Source of the DNA: Isoetes taiwanensis
Lineage: Eukaryota; Streptophyta; Lycopodiopsida; Isoetales; Isoetaceae
Assembly (NCBI GenBank): GCA_021234155.1
Contig: JAJEKV010000095.1
Coordinates: 3,606,621 to 3,670,620 of the forward strand
Length of the DNA stretch: 64,000 bases
Direction: 5' to 3'
The notes under the pieces were generated by a model that was given only the letters and a program-made list of their open reading frames with translations, made no database searches and had not been told where the DNA came from. Shown one piece after another: positions 11,251-29,221 of the stretch (its first letter is position 1; each line of letters starts with the position of its first letter). A program made the translations under genes and the position numbers.

Positions 11251-11832
11251 TAGCTACAGGAAAAAGGTCAAGAGATACAAACACTATACCCCAAGAACTT
11301 AATCGGACGGGGGAAATTGATGGGGACCTAGAGAAGATCGTTCTAGAAAGGGAACTTTTTGATATATATATATATGTATACAGGAAATACACTTTCAAAA
11401 AAGTTTTGAATATGAAATATACTTTACACCAAACTCTTTCGAATATATATTGTGTTCTTATATCAAGCATTATTGGTTCCGTGGTAATGATTGTTCTTTT
11501 ATATTACGTGTATGGTTTGCTATACTTGCAATAATTTGTATGTATATACGGCCAATAATTTAGGTGTCTATAAATACGTATGCATGAAATTGGCAAACCA
11601 TCGGCCTTCGCTTCCATATACGCTTGTTATTATGGCACATTCTATTACCCGCCAGATGAACCCGCATGCAGACCTCTGCAGTGCCGCGAGCTAGAAATAG
11701 AACTTCGTGGACTGGCTTGATGTCGTTGCTATGAATCCCGTCCCCCGCTTCTATCCCGATCCCTTTGATGTTGTAATCCATCTTATATGGAATCCAGAGC
11801 ATGGTTTGTTCATGATCGAAAGGATCTCAAAG

Positions 11833-12234
11833 ACCGCCGCAAGCCGCCGTCGGCGATGATTGGATTAGTTTTTAAAGTTTATGTTCCACTATAATACGTT
11901 ATTTATGGGAATAAAATCGCGCCACGCCGTGATTTGACCCTTGAAAATCTACGCTCAGAAAGCAACTTGCTTTGTTGTTATTTTTTTCGTAAAACACTAC
12001 AATTTCAATGTTTAGATTTCGTTGTCGCCGGTGATTATGCAATTAATAAGCAATTTCCTACTTTTTATATTGCCAACATTCTTTCATAATATGGGTCATT
12101 TGGACCGAATATTTGGATGCCCTTGCATTTCAACATAAAATGCATCTTCCTAGCCCGAAAATGAACTCAGTGCAAAAGTGTGGTTAATTCAATATAATGG
12201 TCAATAAATAGCTTATACGGCGCGATTTTGGAAT
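11833..12234. other. Right subterminal noncoding region of transposon
   Basis: AT-rich sequence with no coding signal. It contains two more degenerate ATCGCGCC-type motifs (about 11,917 and 12,220). The right TIR follows at 12,235. Confidence 0.5.
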
Positions 12235-12266
12235 AGACATAATCCCAATTTAATTGAATGATGGTT
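12235..12266 (-). repeat. Right terminal inverted repeat (32 bp)
   Basis: Exact reverse complement of 123-154. It is followed by AGAG (12,267-12,270), the second copy of the target duplication, and then by LINE-C coding sequence. Confidence 0.95.
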
Positions 12267-12270
12267 AGAG

Positions 12271-13691
12271 GGAAGTTATGGGATAGATTGGAGGCATTGA
12301 ATGTTCCAGTTAACATCAGACATGTTGTTAAAGTTTTGTATGAGCAAGTGCTGGTAGAGCTTTCATATCCTTGGTCAGAATGTGCCAGTGGAAGAATAGC
12401 AAGCAATATTGGCGTGAAACAGGGCTGCCCATTATCCCCCACTCTATTTGGAATTTTTATTGATGAATTGGAAGATTGGGTCGTTTTTCATGGTGGTGCT
12501 GGATCCCCGCTGCTGGCATATGTCATTGCCATCCTTTTATATGCAGATGATGTGGCTTTGTTTGCGCGAACAAAGCTGGATTTGGAAAGGCATCTTGAGG
12601 CCTTATCAACCTTTTGCTCAAAGACAGGTATGATGGTGAACACCACGAAGACGAAGGTTATGATTGTTGGCACAAGGAGCAAACATGATTTTACTTACAG
12701 AGACATGCCATTGGAAACCGTAACATCTTTTAAGTATTTGGAAATTATTTTTAGTAGCAATTACTCATGGAATGAATGCATAGAGCAGCGATACAGTAAT
12801 GCGCTTAAGGCGCTTTGTGCAATGCAAAAGCAATGCCATAAAATACATCTCTGGAATTGGGATTTGAAGAAGCAGCTTTATAGAGCACTTGTACAAACAG
12901 TTATACTATATGGCTGTGAAGTATGGGCTCCAAGCTTGACGGCTAAGCTATGGAAAAAGGTAGAGAATTTGCAAAAGAAATTTTTGCGCGCTGAGCTAGG
13001 GGTGAAAATGCAAACGCCATATGCGATGATGCTTGCAGAAGTGGGAATGATGCCTCTTGAGGGAGAAGCAATGATTCAGACTGCCTCTTACTTGCTCAAG
13101 GTCAATGCATTAAGTGAAGATCGCCTTCCCAGTATAGCTAAAAGAGCATCCACGAATAAAGGTTGGTACCATGATATAGTTTGTTGGTTACAGAAATGGA
13201 ATATCAGTGTAGATGAGTTGGTGGGCAAGAGAGATAGAATACGAGATCTGGTTTGTCATAAGTTTCAAATTAAAACCTGGAGCGCGGTCCAAGAGGTAAA
13301 GATGTCTTTCTACCAGCAATCTATTAACCCGTCTTTACAGGTAGCAAAATACTTGTCAGAGAATATATCTATCTCAAATAGGCATTTGCTTGCTCGTATG
13401 CGTTTGAGCTCACACTATTTGAAAATTGAGACTGGAAGATGGCAGAGGATAGAAAGGGCTGACCGTATATGTGAATTGTGTCCTGATGGTATGATTGAAG
13501 ATGAAGTGCACATCCTATTATACTGTAAGTGTTATGAAGACATTAGACTCAAATACTCTATACAAGAAAGTTCATTGGTTGAGCTCTTAGGACTCTCAAC
13601 AAAATACTTGTGTTCTTATATAGATGAGGTGCTACAGAAAAGAAGTATTTGCTTGAAAAAGGATGTGAAAAATATGGAGAGTGAGGAGTAG
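12271..13691 (+). pseudogene. LINE-C ORF2, RT and C-terminal part
   Basis: An uninterrupted frame of about 470 codons that continues the RT motif A fragment at 80-122. Visible are NIGVKQGCPLSPTLFGIFID (RT motif B'), LLYADDVALFA with the catalytic YADD, the thumb/connection region, and a C-terminal zinc-knuckle-like C-x2-C-x9-H-x4-C (CELCPDGMIEDEVHILLYC). The endonuclease domain and upstream RT are absent because the copy is 5'-truncated. Apart from the transposon insertion, this portion has no stop or frameshift, so the copy is fairly young. It is closely related in sequence to LINE-A and LINE-B downstream. The long frame could be mistaken for a host gene. Confidence 0.88.
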
Positions 13692-13990
<299 letters not shown>

Positions 13991-14049
13991 TCTCTCTCTC
14001 TCTCTCTCCCTCCCTCCCTCCCTCCCCCTCCCTCCCTCCCCCTCCCTCC
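13991..14049. repeat. (CT)n/(CCCT)n tract
   Basis: Tail of LINE-D and, at the same time, the 5' border of full-length LINE-A. Confidence 0.95.
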
Positions 14050-14475
14050 AAGCCAAAGAACTCTGTTTGTTGCAAATAATCACTGTTTGATCTCTCTCTG
14101 TTCTCGGTTGGCAGCAGATAAGGATAGGGGCTTAAGCCGTGTGGCTCTTCAGCCTGGGGGTCGGCCATCTGGATTGAATCCGATCTCTCTATGTTCTCTG
14201 TTGGCAGCAGATAAGAATAGGGCTTGTGCAGGCTGTTATCGCTTTCTACTTCTTGGAGAACACAGAACGTTTGGAGCATAACTTACCGGAATAAATTGAA
14301 TAGGAGAAATTCTGTTTAGTGCAGGGGTCACCATCAACCAGGTCTGTGTATTCTGAGCGGAGTGGGAGCGGTTCAGCTTGGGCAGCCACGTTCAGACGGA
14401 GTTGTGGCAGGGGAAGACTTTGTTTACAGCAGGGATAATCTGTGGCAGATTTCTGGAAGACTCTGTTTTGGGGAA
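14050..14475 (+). promoter_or_regulatory. LINE-A 5' UTR
   Basis: Begins directly after the CT/CCCT tract and runs to the first in-frame ATG of ORF1. It contains a diverged direct repeat: GTTGGCAGCAGATAAG at about 14,106 and at about 14,200, each preceded by TCTCTCT-GTTCTC. Such internal repeats are common in LINE 5' regions that carry an internal promoter. Promoter activity is inferred. Confidence 0.55.
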
Positions 14476-15219
14476 ATGGGGCAGCAAAAAGACACTAGAG
14501 CTAAGAAAATAAAAGCCTCTGAGGCAGAATTCGACCCAAAGAAAACTGAGTCAGATGGGGAGACCTCTGAACCTGAGATTTCGCTGGCAGCAATCATGGC
14601 AGAACTGGTAAATTTCCGACAGGAATCGGCAATGAGAGAGATCAAATTGTTGGAAGAAATAAAAAGTTTGAGGTCTGAGAATGAAATACTACGAGCCAGC
14701 TTTGCACGGCTCCAAACAGAATTGAATGCAGTTAAGGAGGAAGTATCAGATTTGAAGGAACAATCGGCAGAATTGGGAAATGATGCAGCAATGAATGAAA
14801 TCAATAATTTACGAAATGTTTTTGATGAATATGTAGAATCACAAGACAGAAAACAAAGGGCACTGAACCTCAGAGTTGTTGGATTACCGGAGAAAGAAAA
14901 TGAGAATACTAAGGAAGCTGTCACAAAATTCCTTAAGGAAGATATGATGGTAACCAGCCCGGAGCTTACAGACGCTTTCAGAATAGGCAAAAAGGATATG
15001 GGTACCCGTCATGTGCTGCTCAAGTTCCCAAATAGAGAATCGAAATTTCAGGTCTTAAAACAGAGACTCACTCTTAAAGGAAAGTTTATCTGGATTAATG
15101 ATGACTTAACTAAGGAGCAACTGCGAGAGAAGAAACAGGAAATTCTGAAATTCAAGGAAGCAAAACAGAATAATCAAAATGTCAGATGGGCAAAAGGGAA
15201 GGCCGTAGTCACGGAATAG
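14476..15219 (+). CDS. LINE-A ORF1 (coiled coil + RRM-like, L1-type)
   Basis: A 247-residue RNA-binding protein of a LINE. I chose the ATG at 14,476 (MGQQKDTRAKK) because the longer open frame upstream starts at a GTG. A charged N-terminus is followed by a heptad-rich helix (roughly residues 40-115: AELVNFRQESAMREIKLLEE and following), predicted to form a coiled coil. Then comes an RRM-like block with LNLRVVGLPEKENENTKEAV and TDAFRIG, and a C-terminal basic domain (WINDDLTKEQLREKKQEILK). This order matches the Transposase_22 layout of L1 ORF1p. Many seed-plant L1s have a different ORF1 with a CCHC knuckle. The frame is intact. ORF2 starts 24 bp downstream. Confidence 0.82.
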   Translation: MGQQKDTRAKKIKASEAEFDPKKTESDGETSEPEISLAAIMAELVNFRQESAMREIKLLEEIKSLRSENEILRASFARLQTELNAVKEEVSDLKEQSAELGNDAAMNEINNLRNVFDEYVESQDRKQRALNLRVVGLPEKENENTKEAVTKFLKEDMMVTSPELTDAFRIGKKDMGTRHVLLKFPNRESKFQVLKQRLTLKGKFIWINDDLTKEQLREKKQEILKFKEAKQNNQNVRWAKGKAVVTE

Positions 15220-15243
15220 GAAAAAGCGGGAGGTCTTAACATT

Positions 15244-22965
<7,722 letters not shown>

Positions 22966-23058
22966 AAGGGGATTGTCTAATAGGTCTTTTAGGCCTCCCA
23001 TAGACATAAATACACTTTCTTTCTTTCTTTCTTTCTTTCTTTCTCTCTCTCTCTCTCT
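22966..23058 (+). mobile_element. LINE-B 3' end: hairpin plus (CTTT)n(CT)n tail
   Basis: AGGTCT (22,982-22,987) pairs with AGGCCT (22,991-22,996) with one G-T wobble, then CCCATAGACATAAATACA leads into CTTT repeats (from 23,015) and CT (23,041-23,058). It is homologous in position to the LINE-C terminal hairpin. Confidence 0.7.
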
Positions 23059-23213
23059 TAGGTTGGCCACATGCTCGCCAAAATACCTGTCTCTCGTGGC
23101 ATACGACTCCTCTCAGAATTGTACGTATTTTTTTGGGAGGAGAGGAGAGAAGGCTGTCTCTCGAGCTCTAACAGTGGCCGTTAGGCCTCAATTTTTGGTT
23201 TCCCGCCGGAGAA

Positions 23214-23780
23214 CTACTCCATCGAATCATTCCGGTAGGTCAAGTTTTTGTGGGATAATTCCTCTCCAATTTTGAATCGGCCTCCAAAATATGGGATATT
23301 TCTTCCCCTGTTCCTGCTGGTAGGTAAGCTTTGTGGGATAATTCTTTTGTAAGCTTGGATTTCGCTGAGAACTCGTTTGCATCTCCTTTCCTTTGGTGGA
23401 GGAGCAGTAACAATAGGCTCGGAATTTGACTCCAAGCTCACGTTCATTGAAATTTGCCCTGTCATCTTCCGCGTCTTCCTTGAAGCTATTTTTTCAATGC
23501 GAGGAGGCACAAAGGGTTTGCTGCTTGATGGCAGAGCAGATCTGGTTGCCTTAGACATCCGAGTCTATAGAAATCAAGCTAATCAACCAAGAAACAATAT
23601 ACCTGGGACTAGAATTCGACAAGAGAACAATGTAAGATCGAATTGAAATGAATTTACAAGGATCGAATGGGCTGAGAAATACCTGTAGACCGAAAATCAA
23701 TAGTCTTGATGGAAGAATTAGGGGAATTCAAGGAACCAGCGGTGTTGAAGACCAAGAAACAGAGGGAAAATGGGCCGGGA
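23214..23780 (-). other. Putative 5' end of a minus-strand gene
   Basis: A 115-codon frame starts at 23,558 (MSKATRSALPSSSKPFVPP) and reads a basic, Ser/Pro-rich protein with KERRCKRVLSEIQAYKRII. Upstream on the same strand, splice-like borders are visible: CTACAG/GTATTTC near 23,686 and CTATAG before ACTCGG just above the ATG. This suggests short 5' UTR exons between about 23,780 and 23,560. No domain is recognised. Downstream exons are not identifiable, as the region below 23,210 reaches LINE-B. It could be a truncated host gene or a chance arrangement. Confidence 0.35.
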
Positions 23781-24009
23781 TTTCGGCGAGGGAAATTTTT
23801 TAGGTCATGAAATTCAAAGCGACATAATTTTAGGGGGTTGTTTAGTTAGTGGCTAATGGAAACGCCCCTAACGGTTTGTTAATGAATCATCTCGAGGTGA
23901 CAGGTTAACTTTTCCCACTCTCACCCATCTCTCATTCTCTCTGCGCCTCTCATTATTCTCTCATTATTTTTTCTCTCATCTACTCTAAGTTCGCATGTGG
24001 CCAAGGCAT

Positions 24010-24064
24010 CTCTCTCTCTCTCCCTCCCTCCCTCCCTCCCTCCCTCCCTCCCTCTCTCTCTCTC
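24010..24064. repeat. CT/CCCT tract bordering the duplication
   Basis: CT, then CCCT, then CT and CA repeats. The segmental duplication (copy 1) starts immediately to its right at about 24,074. Confidence 0.93.
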
Positions 24065-24073
24065 ACACACATA

Positions 24074-24262
24074 TATGGTTAGTTCATTCACTTTTTAGTT
24101 TCCTTGCGCGAGTTCGAGCCCACCTTTTAACATTTTTTTAATTTGGGGGTATTCGACTTGTGGAATATTTTTTTAACTTAGGGGGTATTCGACTTGTGGA
24201 ATAAGTGTGCATGCCGAAACCACGAGTCTAATAGCCCCTATTCCACGAGTCAAATACCCCTG
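24074..24262. repeat. SINE-like head with foldback arms (copy 1)
   Basis: AGTTCGAGCCC at 24,111-24,121 matches the tRNA B-box consensus well. The A-box region is lost in the adjoining microsatellite. It is followed by T-runs and by GGGGGTATTCGACTTGTGG in direct repeat (about 24,144 and 24,180), then by an inverted copy (CTATTCCACGAGTCAAATAC at about 24,239-24,258). The inverted arms flank AGTGTGCATGCCG. The paralogous copy is at 46,960-47,152. Confidence 0.55.
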
Positions 24263-25178
24263 GAATCCAAGTCCAAATGGGGAGCCAATAAATGCACCGT
24301 CAATAATTGCAAGCTTTTGATGTTGCGAGCTTTTGAGGCATGGTTACACCAACTACTTTGAGGTTGCGAGCGTTTGAGGCATGGTTACAACGACTATCGA
24401 CTGATGCTGTAATAGGTACAACCTAGAAATAAAGCTTCCATATAAGATGCATGAACATAGCATGCTAAAACCAAAAGAAAGTGAATTATTTCTTCTAGCA
24501 TGCAATCTCTAAAAGTAGAGCTACAAATCTTACATTCGGCTTATGTTTGAATGTCTTATGCATTGTGCTTAAATATACGTGCACAATTAGCTTATTTATC
24601 TAGGGCATACTCATTCTCTACCCATTCATTCATTTCATTCACGAGGGCAACCCATAGCGAGATAACACCCTTCTTTTCTCATGAATGGGCACACCTAATC
24701 CACATCTAATCCAGGATCAAACTCAAACCCAAATATCCCTTTATCATGAGTTGCAGAACGGGCAGCATGGAAGCCCGTAAATCCGACCCCAAATCATAAC
24801 CTAGACCTGTAAATTATGTGTTGCACAGGCTAATCCGACACAGCTAAACTGAGCTTGTATTGAAGAACTCAGCACTTGCTCAGATAATTTATCAGGCATA
24901 ATCGCAACCTTTAGCTGCAGAAAATTTGCTGATTATAAGTACCCTGCTGATTCTTGTTTGATCAACTCTTTTACACATGCTACGATCATCAGAATGCGAT
25001 TGCATTCTAACAGCGATGGACAGATTTGATCGAGCAGATCAATTTCGTCCCTTATTTCGGCTACCAGATATGGTCTGGAAAGTTTGCAAATTAATTACTT
25101 TGAAAAGGGTTTAAACGATTGGATAAATAGGGGGAGGGTGTCCATGAAGCGCCCACTTAAGAAAACATATTTTATTAC
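24074..25178. repeat. Segmental duplication copy 1, part A
   Basis: Collinear with 46,968-48,092 with scattered substitutions and small indels. No gene is seen in 24,263-25,178. It includes TTGCGAGC-TTTTGAGGCATGG in imperfect tandem at about 24,324-24,390. Confidence 0.9.
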
Positions 25179-25337
25179 GATGGACAATTTTTTTTTTAAG
25201 TCCTCTTTTTAATATACCATATTGAAGCTTAAGTCCTTAGCTTTGAATTGATCCCACACAACAAAGTTTTTGATAAATTTGGAGTTGGCTAGCAAGGCTT
25301 TAAGTCAGAAGGCTAATTTAGCCCCAATAGACTACCT

Positions 25338-25447
25338 GTACCCTTCAATGGAGCACAAAGTGCCCTTTAATGGACCACTAAGTACCCTTTAATGGACCAC
25401 ATGGGACCTTCAATTGACTACATTGGAACCTTTAAGAGAACCATCTA
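25338..25447 (+). repeat. Five tandem 22-bp units
   Basis: Units start at 25,338, 25,360, 25,382, 25,404 and 25,426, with the form GTACCCTTTAATGGACCACT in the central copies. The last two are diverged. Units one to three are about 85-90% alike. Confidence 0.85.
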
Positions 25448-26799
25448 CTTGCGCAGTAACAATAATTATACATCTAACTTTTTTATAGATATGTCTCATA
25501 CTAATCTAGAAGCCTGGCATGGCCCTAATCTCCTAATCTCCACCATAACTGTAAGGTTTTCAACCTTCATGGTCTAAGGTTAACACAATCTGTAAACCAT
25601 CCAAACAACATATCTTGATGTTTCAATATTTCTACAGTTCAAAATAAACACAGGAATAACTATACATCAAAAAACAATGCATATAATTCAATATACAATA
25701 ACAAGGTGTTGCACACGGAGGGTTGCCCTCCGTGCCCCGAGGGTGAAGTGGCTTAAATCATACTTCAAAGACATGTTTTTACAAGCAATCAAAATTGCTA
25801 TTTCAAAACAATACAATACTTGATACCATGACTTTATGAAGATTGGCCTGGAGAAATCTTTGGCCCTTATTATGGAACAAGGATTGCAAAAGCATAACAC
25901 AAAATTCTATCCTGGTTCATTGGCGTACTTTAGTCATGATGGAATTCTAATTATACATCTTCATATAGAGCACATCACCAAGGATCTAATGTTACTTTGT
26001 TGGATGCTCCCGTGATATCTTCACTTCTCCTACATATAACATCTTGTAGGGGTAAAAGTGGAATGCACGTGCGAGTCATTGATTTGAACTGCCCACGATG
26101 TTTCACGACTATCAAGCACATGAGGCAACTCATCTCAAAGGTAGGCTCATATAATGGAATCAAATAGCGCCTCAGGAGGAAACAATTCGTAGATCCTAAA
26201 ATGCGTTCCATTACATATTCTAATAAGATGAGTTTTAACCCTAGTAAACGTGGGCTCGGTGTTGCTGCACTAATATCCATGCTTACTTGGCCACTGTTTG
26301 AAAATATGAGTGCAAAATTTTATTCCAAAGTGGGTTGGATATGAAAAATTTTGGTCATGTTCATGTGATTTTAGCACTGTTTTGATGTATTATAAATCTT
26401 GCAAAAGAATTTGGATATACGTAGGTACATTATATTGGATGTGTATAGATAGTTGTGGATTGCGATTGTGGTCATGACGATATAGATGTTTGATTGTTGG
26501 GGGACGATAAGAATTAGCTTTAAAAAAACAACCTTATGTGGTGCATTTGTCTCGTTAATTGTCTTGTTAGCCAAACCTACAACATGTATGGCCCTGAATT
26601 CCACACATAACCTTGGCTATATTTCTCATTTCAATATGTTTGCCTTGATAATGTCATGTGTAGTTCATGTCTTGAGATGCATGTCTGACCAGGGGCTATT
26701 AGGTCATGCATGCTAGCAAAATTTTGAGTTACAATTTGCTCGTCATTAAGACATAAGAAAATCCCTTACATGGAGAGAAGGCATTGACATAAAAACCTC
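25448..26799. other. No gene recognised
   Basis: AT-rich. A 101-codon minus frame (26,280-25,975) has no recognisable family. A 9-bp hairpin (CACGGAGGG-TTG-CCCTCCGTG) lies at about 25,715-25,735. Confidence 0.5.
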
Positions 26800-26813
26800 T
26801 CTAAAAGATCACA

Positions 26814-26865
26814 TAGGCCAATTGGTCTCCATGGACGATAAAAACTTTATTCTATTCTATTCTAT
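26814..26865 (+). mobile_element. 52-bp LINE 3'-end insertion with TSD
   Basis: Flanked by TCTAAAAGATCACA at 26,800-26,813 and 26,866-26,879, a perfect 14-bp target duplication. The insert is only TAGGCCAATTGGTCTCCATG, GACGATAAAAACT and (TTCTA)n, which is the terminal hairpin plus pentanucleotide tail of a LINE. It is a complete, extremely 5'-truncated retrotransposition event and marks the LINE 3' terminus precisely. Confidence 0.88.
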
Positions 26866-26879
26866 TCTAAAAGATCACA

Positions 26880-28924
26880 CTTATGGCCAAAGTCAAAACA
26901 ATGCAAGAGTTAAATCTAGTAGTTTATTTGATACAGCAAAATGCTAAAATGTCAATTTGAACGTGTAGAATGGTATTTTGTGGCATTGATATGCGTTAGA
27001 ATTAAGAGCTTACATAAAAGTTGAACACCATTACTTGTGACATTATTTTTTATCAACAACAAACCCAAACTGATGTCATTTTTTTTTTTGTGCAAACCCT
27101 CGGTATTAAAAGTTTCATAAGGCATTTTAGAGTACCAATTAGACCATAACCAAATGTTTCTCATATGATAGCATTAAATCCTACACGACTGGGCTAAACT
27201 TCTATTAGTTCATGCATGTAATGGCCACTAATTGATAAAACGGCAAAAAGGTGGACTTCGCAATAGACAGATGCCACCCTATGCGTTTAAGACTTGCCAC
27301 ATTGGAGGAAATCAAATATATCAGTTTAGCCCTTTTTATCCAACCAATTCCTCAAATTTTCTTGCACGAATAGAGGAGCTAAACTAAAAAAATATGGCAA
27401 CGTAGTTACATCCCATACTTCCCATACTTCAAATTCGTACAGATGAAAACTGAAAAGCAAGATATGGACTCAGATCTTTGAAGCAAACGGATAATGATGT
27501 TTATCACCATATTTATGCATGAGGACTTACAAGACCAACCTGCGGACTTCATGCTTTGCATTTAGCCGTCACTAATAGCTAAACCACAAATCCACTATAA
27601 ACAGTCGTAACAATCAAGTTGTGAGAAGCTTTGGGTAAAAATTTACAACTAATAAAATTTAGTGGACGGGTAATAACTTATCTTGCAGAAGGATGAATTT
27701 TTTCCAGTAGTTGTAGTTGACAAATGATTCAAGGTGAAAACCCTGAAAACGTTTGTGCAAATATGTAACCCATGTTCTGCAAAACATTATATCTTCTTCC
27801 CCACCATTGTTGCAACTTCTCTAAAAAAGCAAAAGCAAATCTGCTAGTCAAGGCTCTAGCATGGTGGTTGCAGCCACCCACTTTAGAGGATACACATTTG
27901 AGTCAAGCTTATTGCTGCGACATATGATGATAACAACTCAAACATATAAGAAGACAGTTATATCCCAAGGAAGTGGATGTTATCTATACTATTGGCTATA
28001 TTCCATAATTCAAGAATTAAATTGCCAGATTCATATATGGCAAATGATGATTTTATCCACACTTCCAACTACATCTAGAAAAAAACAAAAAGGTACAACA
28101 TTTGCAGCCTTAGTCTGAACAGAAGAACACATTACAAATAAAAAGGATTCTTCCATCCACGTCACAATAGTGATTATAACATCAAAAATATAGATTTGTG
28201 CACCTTCAATGGTATATGCATTTTTTGAGGTGGATTTCTCCTTCAGAGAATATAATAATAAGAGTTGCAGCATGGAACAACAGAAACAAGAATGGAATGA
28301 GTCACAACTTTCAGGTGCTTGGAAACAAAGTTATTTTGTTGTACAGTATGGTTGAAAGTTTTTTTGATTGAACAATTCAAATTGTTACATTCCTTTGATA
28401 CTTTACCAAAAATGTGGCCTGTTCTTTTAGTTTCTTGTAAAAAAATTTAAATTGAAGCCAAAAGACTTGTAGATTTTGTTAAACCAAAGCCAAAAGACTC
28501 ATCAACAGCTTAAAAAACTTGAGCATTTTGAGGACAATAATGCTTATGCCAATCAGGAATTCGAAATGGTGAATTGAATGCTTTGGAAAAATCGTAGCAT
28601 TCAAAATGGTAGCAGAGGTATTTTCTTATTACTTGCTGTGTTGATTAACTCAATGCTTCTCCTGGCCCTTGAACTTCCAAACTCTTCAATGAATTATGGA
28701 AAATTTGGGTCACAAGAGCAAACAATATGGCCACTTTTCCTCACATTTACCTGGAGTATTTATTCGCTTGAAAATGCAAGTTAATCCCAATCCAAAATGT
28801 TTTCAATAGAATAGCTTGCATGAAATACTAAAAGACTAATGCAAAGTTCAAGTACAACTTTGTAAATTTGAAGTACTGAAATATTGTAAATACCTTGTAA
28901 CACATCCCAGGTATGCAATTAATA
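26880..28924. other. No gene recognised
   Basis: AT-rich noncoding DNA with scattered short open frames on both strands, none with a recognisable family. T-runs at 27,079-27,088 and 28,360-28,366 may be the heads of old minus-strand poly(A) inserts. Confidence 0.45.
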
Positions 28925-29185
28925 AGCAAGGGCATCAGATAGACTTGATGCTAACAACATCAATGAAATTCCATTCTTTTGCAGCCTCTCCTGCAAATCA
29001 GTAATGCCAAAAACGGCACCAGGAGTTAAGACCCCTTTAGGAAGACTCTTTCTGGAAGTAAGAACCACAAGAGCAGCCTGTACAAGAACTATTGGAGTTG
29101 TTACAAATCCAATCTCTGGTCCTGTTATTCTTGTCACAATCTGCTGATCTGGCTTCTCAACCTCAGGTGAACCAGAAGAGCAGTT
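28925..29185 (-). pseudogene. Saccharopine dehydrogenase-like oxidoreductase, C-terminal exon
   Basis: On the minus strand the frame reads KPDQQIVTRITGPEIGFVTT, then PIVLVQAALVVL, LPKGVLTPGAVF and DLQERLQKNGISL, and stops at 28,919. This matches the C-terminal end of the plant mitochondrial saccharopine dehydrogenase-like oxidoreductase family (the At5g39410 type), known to me from memory. Only this exon is seen: upstream, beyond about 29,200, lies LINE-E and then exons of a different gene. One glycine of the usual PKGG is missing. It is either the last exon of a gene cut off by LINE-E or a captured fragment. Confidence 0.75.
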
Positions 29186-29221
29186 TGTTTGTCCAGCAAT
29201 AATACACAAAAAAAAAACAGC

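Larger units (their letters stand above)
6493..11832 (+). pseudogene. Cargo gene of 12-kb element (DGQH + HAD domains)
   Basis: A plus-strand, multi-exon gene now broken by frameshifts. Exon 1 (6,493-6,585) encodes 31 residues starting MASRGSRRREGP and ends at a GT donor (GTAAAG). Later coding stretches are: about 7,130-7,313 (DEDVSIADLAHVVDH, then frameshifted DDLTEIMKARRASMSVRR); 7,622-8,197 with IIDGQHSVEA; about 8,580-9,040 after a TTTTGCAG acceptor; 9,395-9,720; a HAD-like domain at 10,720-11,250; and a C-terminal part at 11,630-11,832 containing YYPPDEPACRPLQ and DPFDVVIHLIWNPEHG. The introns contain CG-rich inverted repeats. I infer a single gene from shared strand and order. The function of the whole is unknown. 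It lies wholly inside the transposon, so it is either cargo or an element-encoded accessory protein. Confidence 0.6.
123..12266. mobile_element. 12.1-kb DNA transposon with 32-bp TIRs
   Basis: The ends at 123-154 and 12,235-12,266 are perfect 32-bp inverted repeats beginning AACCATCATTCAATTAAATT. AGAG occurs at 119-122 and again at 12,267-12,270, a 4-bp target duplication. The target is the RT coding region of a LINE, and excision with one AGAG retained restores the LINE frame exactly, so the boundaries are certain to the base. The interior carries a decayed minus-strand transposase on the left and a decayed plus-strand multi-exon cargo gene on the right. Target duplications of 4 bp are known for Sola-type and a few other superfamilies. 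The superfamily is an inference; the element structure is seen directly. Confidence 0.92.

Noticed and set aside
12258-13691. Independent host gene with its own ATG at 12,258
   Set aside because: The first ATGs lie inside the transposon TIR. The true frame continues from 80-122 and the domains are those of a LINE.
14362-14475. Longer ORF1 starting at 14,362
   Set aside because: The codon there is GTG. The first ATG in frame is 14,476, giving a typical ORF1 N-terminus.
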